Source: JAOAGA01 sp964540515 | GTDB lineage: Bacteria > CALINM01 | Length of the DNA: 23,785 bases | Assembly: GCA_964540515.1 (NCBI GenBank) | Contig: CAZIMS010000014.1 | Location: 1-23,785, forward strand | Direction: 5' to 3' | In this document: positions 1 to 4,862 of the stretch, piece after piece | Layout: each line of letters begins with the position of its first letter | Numbering within the stretch: the first letter of the stretch is position 1 | Translations under genes and position numbers: made by a program | The notes under the pieces: model-generated | What the model was told of the DNA's origin: nothing | The model's input: the letters and a program-made list of their open reading frames with translations, nothing else | Database searches by the model: none

Positions 1-228
1 CTGTTAGGAGTAAGCACCCGGCAAACAAGAAGGATGGCAAAAGGGGCATTGCGGAGTGATTTTACGGTAGCCCATAACAAAAAGCTTTATCAGGTATTGA
101 ATCAGGCTAATACAAAAAATGTTGTGGTAAAAGAAAGAGTGGACGGCACAATGCTTATAACCCATAAGGGAGTATCTCTGAATTACAAGGAAATACTATC
201 AAGAAACACAAAAGAAAAACAGCAATAA
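1..228 (+). pseudogene. C-terminal end of a DDE/rve-type transposase (partial at window edge)
   Basis: The frame is open from base 1 and ends at TAA 226-228, giving about 75 residues. The motif RSDFTVAHNKKLYQVL followed by VVVKERVDGTMLITHKG resembles the C-terminal tail of ISNCY/IS481-like transposases, where a beta-rich domain follows the DDE catalytic core. An internal ATG at 34 could be called as a start, but the residues before it (TRQTRR) continue the same frame, so this is a cut gene rather than a small one. Whether the full transposase is intact lies outside the window. The 3' end of the element is probably within 311-390, where GGACATTT motifs repeat. The family assignment is from memory of the tail only. 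Confidence 0.55.
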
Positions 229-353
229 CAAAAACAAAAAGCTTACAAACGAAAGAAGAAATATATTCTTACAAAAGATCACCCTTGAAGAAATAAATTT
301 TCTTGTAAAATAGGACATTTTTAAATATGTAAAAAGCGGACATTTCTATTTGT

Positions 354-383
354 GGTTGACAGTGGTTGACATTTGGGTTGACA
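354..383 (+). repeat. Three direct GGTTGACA repeats
   Basis: GGTTGACA occurs at 354-361, 364-371 and 376-383, start-to-start spacings of 10 and 12 bases, so all three lie on roughly the same face of the helix just upstream of the promoter at 388-415. This arrangement suits a protein-binding site such as an activator, a recombinase accessory site or a transposase end. No specific binder is recognised. Confidence 0.6.
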
Positions 384-387
384 TCGC

Positions 388-415
388 TTGTAATTTTATT
401 AAAACGTGCTAATAT
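388..415 (+). promoter_or_regulatory. Sigma-70-type promoter reading into the left cassettes
   Basis: TTGTAA (388-393), a 16-base spacer and TAATAT (410-415). The expected start of transcription near 421-423 is only a few bases before the ATG at 426, so the first message would be nearly leaderless. The promoter is duplicated in the right inverted repeat, which supports it being functional in both orientations into the island. Confidence 0.6.
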
Positions 416-425
416 GTGATTAATT

Positions 426-458
426 ATGAAAATAACCGCCGGTTATATTAATTGTTAG
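426..458 (+). CDS. Ten-codon leader ORF spanning the attI-like junction
   Basis: ATG 426 encodes MKITAGYINC and stops at TAG 456-458, which lies inside the GTTAGCA junction heptamer. The right inverted copy encodes the matching MKMTAGYINC, but there the frame runs on into an 87-residue ORF. There is no Shine-Dalgarno site, and with the promoter at 388-415 it would be nearly leaderless. In class 1 integrons, short attI ORFs help translation of the first cassette. A similar role here is an inference from position only. Confidence 0.4.
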   Translation: MKITAGYINC

Positions 459-460
459 CA
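454..460 (+). other. attI-like recombination junction, left
   Basis: GTTAGCA fits the integron core consensus GTTRRRY except at the last base. Homology between the two inverted repeats ends within this heptamer and cassette-like sequence begins, as expected if cassettes were joined at G^TT. The next cassette would run from 455 to about 1152. Confidence 0.45.
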
Positions 461-494
461 ATCTACACTTATCATCACAACCAAGGAGCCACGA

Positions 495-1089
495 ATGAGC
501 GCACTTGTTATCAAAACTTGGCAAGCAGATACAAAGCCGATCGACGAAAAAAATAATTTTGTCAAAATCATTGGCCGCGAAGGAGGTCTGATTGCTTGGG
601 TTCTTTCCCTAATGGGGATAGATCCCACCACCACCATTCTTGTGGGGCTTGAGCGTATCGAATTTTCTAAGGCCTCTCTTGCCGGCACAGAAACCCGTAT
701 AAATAATCCCACTTCAGAGCGTATGCTCCACTTATTACGGCTATCACAAACCTTGGAAGGCCACAGCTTGGATCATTGCCGCATTCGTGTTCATCGGTCT
801 AGCTATGGGGTCAGAGGCAGCTATAGGTGGTTCCATAGGAAGTGCCTTTATCTCTTTTATGATGACTTCTGCAGTTGGTGTCGTTATCGCATTGATCTAT
901 TACTTTCTGAATAGAACCCTCACGCTGGGCTTTGTTGAGCATAGTGGGGTTGTCAATGGCATTCGCTTCAAACGCTCGGTTATCGAAAATGTGGACATCA
1001 ATCAAGATCAAGCGAAGGCTATTTGCATCATTGTTCAACGACTGATTGAAGCCAAAGAAAAACGAACTCTTCAAGCCATCAAACAGTAA
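495..1089 (+). pseudogene. Frameshifted membrane protein gene of a cassette
   Basis: ATG 495 has AAGGAG at 483-488. The first frame encodes about 69 sensible residues ending ...SLAGTETRI, then loses coherence. The frame one base further on continues with IIPLQSVCSTYYGYHKPWK and a long hydrophobic segment rich in Gly and Ala (about 775-910), then a soluble C-terminus to TAA 1087-1089. A single extra A within 699-706 explains the break. The repaired product is about 197 residues, with a small beta-rich N-terminal part, one or two membrane spans, and a tail with FVEHSGVVNGIRFKRS. The layout loosely recalls bacterial PH-like domains interrupted by membrane helices, but I do not recognise the family. 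A sequencing error is an alternative to real decay. It is followed at once by a probable attC. Confidence 0.65.
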
Positions 1090-1091
1090 AT

Positions 1092-1158
1092 GGCTAATCC
1101 ATCATTCCACAGAACCTGTGCAAAAAGCCGTGGAAGCCGGTGAATTCAGATGTTATGG
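1092..1158 (+). other. Probable attC site (degenerate), plus strand
   Basis: The element starts three bases after the cassette gene's stop. GGCTAAT (1092-1098) and GTTATGG (1152-1158) occupy the outer R''/R' positions. Inside, TTCCAC (1105-1110) pairs with GTGGAA (1129-1134), and the right half GCCGGTGAATTCAGATGTTA resembles the conserved right side of many attC sites. R'' agrees at 5 of 7 positions with the complement of the cassette's own 5' junction GTTAGCA, as the cassette model predicts. The AAT in place of AAC is a defect. Confidence 0.5.
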
Positions 1159-1217
1159 CAAAGAAAGTAAGATAATTTATGGCAAAATAAATATAGATTG
1201 AGAGAGGTCAAATTATT

Positions 1218-1328
1218 ATGCCAGTAATAAGTATGTTTTATGGTATTATCATAATGATGTTTTTTATTGACAACATGGATTTAAACATATCCTCGTTTTC
1301 TTTTTATTTCGTTCAACGCCTGCAATGA
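1218..1328 (+). pseudogene. DUF4160-like N-terminal remnant
   Basis: ATG 1218, preceded by AGAGAGG at 1201-1207, encodes 36 residues starting MPVISMFYGIIIMMFFIDN. This is the typical opening of DUF4160 proteins, small proteins often paired with DUF2442 partners in accessory DNA. After that the expected PHIH-type motif is absent, and fragments that could fit (QHGFKHILVFF, then FNACNEQQGEY) sit in the other frames, so the gene appears broken by more than one frameshift. It is probably the second cassette of the plus-strand array, which would begin at the TTATGG after 1152. The function of the family is not established. Confidence 0.45.
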
Positions 1329-1366
1329 GCAGCAGGGGGAATATAAATAATGAGAAAAAAAGACAG

Positions 1367-2172
1367 CTAATCCCCTGTCGGATCGATTGATTTGTTGTAC
1401 AAGATTTCATTTTCTTTGACTTTGATGAATGATTTTATTTCTTCCATAGTGTATGCAGGCTTCTTCTGATGGATAATACGATGACAATTGGAACACAATA
1501 TCGCAAGATCATCAAGGGTTGTTGTTACTTCTCCTTCATTGCTTTCTGAACGCACTCTGATATGATGAACTTCACAAAAGTCCTTGCCCGCAGTGCCATA
1601 AAGATTCTCGAATGAAAAACCAAAGACCTCGCAGTTTAAATTGCCGTTTTTCTAAGTTGTTGATCAATTTTAAGCCTGATTAATTTTCTGTCACGTTTCC
1701 AGTTTTTTGATATGCGCTCGACAAATACACCTTCGACGGCATAATATTCCTGTTTTTCTTCAGCGGCTTTGTCAGATGTGGCTTGGAGTCTCGGGAATGA
1801 GTCAAAATCCGGGGTTTTGCATAGACTGTAAGGTCTTATGAAATTTTTCGCTATTTTGCCCCCAGATAATTTTTCAAGTTCACATTTCAAGATTTTATTT
1901 TCAGCTTTAATAATTTGTGCAAATTCGATTGTTGTCGCTTTTGATACTTCGATTGATTCAATAATTCCAATGTGATAAATCCGATCTGTTTGTAACGCAT
2001 TGGAAAACAGAGCAATATAGTCCTTTCCTTCTAATTTTGCCTTTTCAAATTCTGCTTTGGCTCCAGTCCACGACATATTGATTGTAAAGGCAAACCGAGT
2101 TCCTTTTTCAGCCGCTTCATCCAGTTGAGATTTATTTCTTATCGTGTAGAGACAGGTATGATATGGATTCAT
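1367..2172 (-). pseudogene. HNH endonuclease gene with a frameshift
   Basis: The first part starts at ATG 2172 and encodes 178 residues, stopping at 1636-1638. The next frame continues with CEVFGFSFENLYG, FCEVHHIRVRSE and DDLAILCSNCHRIIH, a clear HNH nuclease core ending at 1367. Adding one base to the A5 run at 1647-1651 (minus strand) joins the two parts through RKNGNLNCEVFGF, giving about 268 residues. HNH proteins of this type have an N-terminal domain of unclear role followed by the nuclease. The first zinc-binding pair normally reads CxxC. Here the second Cys is Phe (CEVF), so even a repaired protein may be weak or dead. The gene would be the second cassette of the minus-strand array, just after the attC at 2203-2278. 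No attC was found at its own 3' end, so that end may be lost. Confidence 0.75.
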
Positions 2173-2202
2173 AATTTTCTCTTTTATGCAGTTATTCTAT
2201 TG

Positions 2203-2278
2203 GCACAACGCTCCGCATAACTGGCTGGCAATGGAGCGCAGCGAAAATTGCCAGTCCGAGTTCATGTGGTTGTTATGC
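2203..2278 (-). other. attC recombination site, minus strand
   Basis: On the minus strand the site runs from GCATAAC (2278-2272) to GTTGTGC (2209-2203). Between them lie GAACTCGGACTGGCAAT and ATTGCCAGCCAGTTATGCGG, forming an imperfect palindrome with an 8-bp core (CTGGCAAT/ATTGCCAG) and extra unpaired bases on one side, as in folded single-stranded attC sites. R'' (GCATAAC) is the exact complement of GTTATGC at the 5' junction of the same cassette (2626-2620), as expected for a cassette circle. The site separates the 87-residue ORF from the HNH gene. It defines a cassette of about 417 bp (2625 down to 2209). Confidence 0.75.
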
Positions 2279-2390
2279 AGATATTATAAGAATTCCTTTC
2301 TCATGCAAATGGCGAACAACCTTCAACAAAGATTCTCGTCCATTTGTCAATTCTTCTTTGTCCACGCTCATTACTAGCCGCATTTTTTCT

Positions 2391-2654
2391 TCAACCACAC
2401 TTTTTTTTAAATTTAAGAATATTCCGAGTTCCTTCTATGGGATTGGCTTCCAGATTCTCATGTGGGTGTCCAATACGTTCAATAGTGCTGTCAATACTGT
2501 TTTCTAAAGCGTCAAGTTCTCTGAACTTTACATATACGTGATAAAGATTACGAAGTGCTTCAAAGTATTTTTTATCTCCTCCAATAGAGATGTATTCCTC
2601 TCGCGATCTAATTATTTCTGCATAACAATTAATATACCCGGCGGTCATTTTCAT
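2391..2654 (-). CDS. Small cassette ORF, 87 aa, unknown function
   Basis: The ORF starts at ATG 2654, only about 11 bases from the -10 element, with no Shine-Dalgarno site, so it would be translated from a nearly leaderless message. The first ten residues (MKMTAGYINC) are encoded by the inverted-repeat block and the rest by cassette DNA, so the start codon is not part of the cassette. The product is charged and probably mostly alpha-helical (KYFEALRNLYHVYVKF, ALENSIDSTIERI), with no signal peptide or membrane segment. I do not recognise a family. No internal ATG exists, so expression depends on the upstream block or on an uncommon start. It is followed by the attC at 2203-2278. Confidence 0.55.
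   Translation of the reverse strand: MKMTAGYINCYAEIIRSREEYISIGGDKKYFEALRNLYHVYVKFRELDALENSIDSTIERIGHPHENLEANPIEGTRNILKFKKKCG
2620..2626 (-). other. attI-like recombination junction, right
   Basis: GTTATGC on the minus strand marks where homology with the left inverted repeat ends and cassette sequence begins. It is the perfect complement of the R'' box of the attC at the other end of the same cassette. Confidence 0.5.
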
Positions 2655-2664
2655 AATTAATCAC

Positions 2665-2692
2665 ATATTAGCACATTTCAATAAAATTGCAA
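2665..2692 (-). promoter_or_regulatory. Sigma-70-type promoter reading into the right cassettes
   Basis: On the minus strand: TTGCAA (2692-2687), a 16-base spacer and TAATAT (2670-2665). It is the counterpart of the promoter at 388-415 and would drive the 87-residue ORF and the HNH cassette. Confidence 0.6.
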
Positions 2693-2696
2693 GCGA

Positions 2697-2715
2697 TGTC
2701 AACCACATGTCAACC
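2697..2715 (-). repeat. Two direct GGTTGACA repeats (right copy)
   Basis: On the minus strand GGTTGACA lies at 2715-2708 and 2704-2697, an 11-base period, upstream of the minus-strand promoter at 2665-2692. It is equivalent to the three-unit array at 354-383 with one unit missing. Confidence 0.6.
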
Positions 2716-2830
2716 ACAAATGGAAATGTCCTATTATGATGCCTCTACAACTGTCTTTTTGCTCTTTTAATTTTTAAAGCTACTCTTACTTATATTAGCC
2801 TGCATTTTCTTTTTTTCTGTAAAAAAATTA

Positions 2831-2860
2831 TTGACTTAGGTTTTATAATACTTCTATAAT
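2831..2860 (+). promoter_or_regulatory. Promoter of the nickel-transport operon leader
   Basis: TTGACT (2831-2836), an 18-base spacer and TATAAT (2855-2860), in an AT-rich stretch. Transcription should start near 2867, directly at the base of the hairpin at 2869-2920, so any message reaching the first gene must pass a terminator-like structure. Confidence 0.7.
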
Positions 2861-2868
2861 TTAACTTA

Positions 2869-2925
2869 AAGCCACGAAGGCTAAATATCAGATTTGAAAA
2901 TCTGGTTAGCTTCGTGGCTTTTTTT
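2869..2925 (+). terminator. Strong hairpin plus T-run in the leader (attenuator or short-RNA terminator)
   Basis: AAGCCACGAA (2869-2878) pairs with TTCGTGGCTT (2911-2920), GCTAA (2880-2884) with TTAGC (2906-2910) after one bulged G, and CAGATT (2889-2894) with AATCTG (2899-2904) around a TGAA loop. Seven Ts follow from 2919. This is a textbook intrinsic terminator sitting between a promoter and the operon. It could attenuate the operon or end a small RNA of about 55-60 nt. No known riboswitch motif was recognised. Confidence 0.75.
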
Positions 2926-2926
2926 A

Positions 2927-2945
2927 TTTTTTGCGAAGCAAAAAA
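2927..2945 (+). other. Second leader hairpin
   Basis: TTTTTTGC (2927-2934), loop GAA, GCAAAAAA (2938-2945): a perfect 8-bp stem directly after the terminator-like hairpin and 30 bases before the ribosome binding site TTAGGAGG (2976-2983). Confidence 0.5.
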
Positions 2946-2988
2946 GTTCACTCAACAAAATCCCACTTAATATTGTTAGGAGGTTTCA

Positions 2989-3750
2989 ATGAGAAAGATC
3001 TTTATGGTACTACTTTTTGTTTTTATGTTTACCCAATATGGATATTCTGCTCATCCACTTATAACAGATGATACTGGCACACAGGGAAGAGGGAGATTTC
3101 AGTTAGAGTTAAATGGTGAATATGCTTATGATTCTGAAGATGGTGTTAAAGATAAGGTCTTTGAGTTTTCACCTGTTTTAACTTATGGTGCCTTAGATAA
3201 TCTTGATGTTATCTTTTCCTTTCCTTATCAGTTAATAAGGATTGAGGATAAGGTTAACTCTATTAAAGATAAAGAGAGGGGTTTTAGCGATGTTTCATTC
3301 GAGCTTAAATGGAGATTTTATGAGAATGACGGATTAAGCTTAGCTTTAAAACCAGGTATTTCTTTCCCAACCGGTGACGAGGATAAAGGGCTTGGTACAG
3401 GTAAGGTAGGTTATTCTGTTTATTTATTAACTACAAAGGAGATTAAGCCTGTAAATGTCCATCTAAGTTTAGGTTACATAAGAAATGAGAATAAGTTTCA
3501 AGAAGAGAAGAATATTTATCATCTCTCAGTGGCTGGTGAGTATGAGACTACAGATAATTTGAAGTTGGTTGCTGATGTTGGAATTGAGACTAATACAGAC
3601 CCCTCATCAAATAACGACCCTGCTTTTGGTTTAATAGGTTTTATCTACTATTTTTCAGAAAATTTCAGCTTTGATGCTGGTTATAAATTTGGTTTAAATA
3701 GGGAAGAAACAGATAGTACTTATCTTTTAGGTTTTACTTTCAAATTTTAG
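2989..3750 (+). CDS. Outer-membrane beta-barrel channel-like protein, probably for nickel/cobalt uptake
   Basis: The 253-residue product starts with a signal peptide (MRKIFMVLLFVFMFTQYGYSA, probable cleavage before HPLITDD). The rest is alternating hydrophobic/polar beta strands ending in the C-terminal Phe typical of outer-membrane barrels (LLGFTFKF). The motif HPLITDDTGTQGRG is what I associate with the Phenol_MetA_deg-type transporter family (PF13557). TTAGGAGG at 2976-2983 sets the start. It is the first gene of the operon, nine bases ahead of cbiM, so the likely role is passage of Ni2+ or Co2+ across the outer membrane. That role is an inference from position; the family as a whole has diverse or unknown substrates. 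Confidence 0.7.
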   Translation: MRKIFMVLLFVFMFTQYGYSAHPLITDDTGTQGRGRFQLELNGEYAYDSEDGVKDKVFEFSPVLTYGALDNLDVIFSFPYQLIRIEDKVNSIKDKERGFSDVSFELKWRFYENDGLSLALKPGISFPTGDEDKGLGTGKVGYSVYLLTTKEIKPVNVHLSLGYIRNENKFQEEKNIYHLSVAGEYETTDNLKLVADVGIETNTDPSSNNDPAFGLIGFIYYFSENFSFDAGYKFGLNREETDSTYLLGFTFKF

Positions 3751-3759
3751 GGGGTTTTT

Positions 3760-4794
3760 ATGCACATGGCAGATGCTTTGATAAATACTACCGTTGGGGT
3801 TGGGTTCTGGACGCTCTCTTTAGGTGGAATTGCCTATAGTGCTAATAAGTTAAAGGAAAAAATGGATGAGAAGATGGTGCCGCTTATGGGAGTTTTGGGC
3901 GCCTTTGTCTTTGCTGCGCAGATGATAAATTTTACTATACCTGCCACTGGCTCCAGTGGACATCTGGGTGGTGGGATGTTGCTTTCAATCCTACTCGGTC
4001 CTTATGCTGGTTTTATTGTAATGGCATCTATCTTAACTATACAGGCGCTATTTTTTGCTGATGGTGGACTTTTAGCTTTAGGTTGTAATATATGGAATCT
4101 GGGGTTTTATACCTCCTTTATTGCCTATCCCTTAATTTATAAGCCTATTGTAAAAAGGTTTGGCAATCATTTTTTAGCTTCTCTTGTATCTGTAATTATT
4201 GGCTTGCAGTTAGGTTCTTTCAGCGTAGTCTTGCAGACCTACTTTTCTGGTATTAGCGAGTTGCCTTTTTATACTTTCTTGACTCTAATGCAACCAATCC
4301 ACTTAGCTATTGGTATTGTTGAAGGAGTTGTTACTGCAAGTATTATTAAATATGTTGTATCAATAAGACCAGAGATTCTTGAAGGCTCTTTTAGCACTGC
4401 TCAAGCTAAGAACAATATATCCTTAAAGAAGATATTAGTGTTATTCTTTGTTTTGACATTAGTGACAGGTGGCTTTTTAAGCTGGTTTGCTTCGAGTAAT
4501 CCTGATGGTTTGGAATGGTCAATAGAAAAGACTCATGGTAAAGCAGAGTTACCAGAAAAAGATAATAGAATTGTCAATTTTCTCAGAAATATCCAAGAAA
4601 AAATAGCCTTTTTGCCTGATTATAGCTTCAAAAAGCCTGAAGGTGATGGACATAAAGAAGAAGCAAAGGATGAAAAATATCCTAATGTTGATATTGGGAC
4701 AACATTTTCTGGTATTGTAGGCTCATTTATTGTACTTTTTATAACCTTTGGTTTTGGCTATTTAATCAAGTCGTTAAAAAAGAGGACTCCCTGA
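3760..4794 (+). CDS. cbiM: Energy-coupling-factor nickel/cobalt transporter substrate-binding protein CbiM fused to a PDGLE domain
   Basis: 344 residues. The protein begins MHMADAL; in this family the N-terminal Met-His pair chelates the metal, so ATG 3760 is the required start. A further probable ligand, His68, lies in GSSGHLGGG. Residues 1-215 form the multi-helix CbiM/NikM domain. Residues 245-340 hold a PDGLEW motif and a final membrane span, the CbiN/NikN-like PDGLE domain (PF13190), so the separate small subunit is fused here. It partners with CbiQ and CbiO downstream to import Ni2+ or Co2+. Adjacency to hypCDE favours nickel. A terminator follows directly, which may set a higher level of this subunit and the outer-membrane protein than of the ATPase module. 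Confidence 0.92.
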   Translation: MHMADALINTTVGVGFWTLSLGGIAYSANKLKEKMDEKMVPLMGVLGAFVFAAQMINFTIPATGSSGHLGGGMLLSILLGPYAGFIVMASILTIQALFFADGGLLALGCNIWNLGFYTSFIAYPLIYKPIVKRFGNHFLASLVSVIIGLQLGSFSVVLQTYFSGISELPFYTFLTLMQPIHLAIGIVEGVVTASIIKYVVSIRPEILEGSFSTAQAKNNISLKKILVLFFVLTLVTGGFLSWFASSNPDGLEWSIEKTHGKAELPEKDNRIVNFLRNIQEKIAFLPDYSFKKPEGDGHKEEAKDEKYPNVDIGTTFSGIVGSFIVLFITFGFGYLIKSLKKRTP

Positions 4795-4799
4795 TAGAT

Positions 4800-4824
4800 G
4801 GCAGGGCTTTATCCCTGCCTTTTT
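4800..4824 (+). terminator. Intrinsic terminator between cbiM and cbiQ
   Basis: GGCAGGG (4800-4806) pairs with CCCTGCC (4813-4819) around CTTTAT, followed by five Ts. It lies inside an otherwise co-directional transport operon and probably acts as a partial terminator, since no strong promoter is visible before cbiQ. Confidence 0.8.
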
Positions 4825-4862
4825 ATTTTGATAATCCTTAACTATCTGATAACATATTTAAG

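Larger units (their letters stand above)
338..456 (+). repeat. Inverted repeat, left copy (promoter + attI-like block)
   Basis: The stretch from GGACATTT at 338 to TTGTTA at 456 matches the reverse complement of 2623-2731 with only a handful of substitutions and one indel of about 10-12 bases. The indel removes one GGTTGACA unit from the right copy. The block carries three GGTTGACA repeats, a promoter, an ATG and a 6-bp-stem palindrome at 432-446. Homology to the other copy stops abruptly inside GTTAGCA (454-460). Confidence 0.9.
2623..2731 (-). repeat. Inverted repeat, right copy (promoter + attI-like block)
   Basis: Read on the minus strand from GGACATTT at 2731 to TTGTTA at 2623, this matches 338-456. 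It has two GGTTGACA units instead of three, TTGCAA in place of TTGTAA at the -35, and the same TAATAT -10 and ATG. The homology ends inside GTTATGC, after which the sequence belongs to the adjacent small ORF. Outside the repeat, the shared letters TAGGACATTT continue briefly (left copy 311-320), so the repeat may include part of an insertion-sequence end. Confidence 0.9.
311..2733. mobile_element. Cassette island bounded by inverted promoter/attI-like repeats
   Basis: This interval is bounded by inverted copies of the same block (338-456 and 2623-2731) and contains genes with integron-cassette features: one strong and one probable attC site, genes read inward from each end, and no conventional operon. 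Its base composition is richer in G+C than the flanking AT-rich genes (for example 601-660 versus 3001-3060). No integron integrase is visible, so it is either an integrase-less attC cluster or a cassette segment moved by an adjacent insertion sequence. Several genes inside are frameshifted, which suggests decay. Confidence 0.6.

Noticed and set aside
455..712. Minus-strand 85-residue ORF
   Set aside because: It is antisense to the start of the membrane-protein cassette gene, with no start signals or recognisable features.
1310..1366. Possible attC at the 3' end of the HNH gene (minus-strand CCTGC/GCAGG stem followed by GTTGAAC)
   Set aside because: The GTTGAAC core fits, but I find no matching R'' box and no agreement with the cassette's 5' junction GTTGTGC.
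2186..2377. Plus-strand 63-residue ORF over the attC region
   Set aside because: It is produced by the attC palindrome, has no ribosome binding site, and lies antisense to the cassette.
2831..2983. Leader as a known NiCo or cobalamin riboswitch
   Set aside because: The conserved cores of those riboswitches are not visible; only a simple hairpin and terminator are seen.
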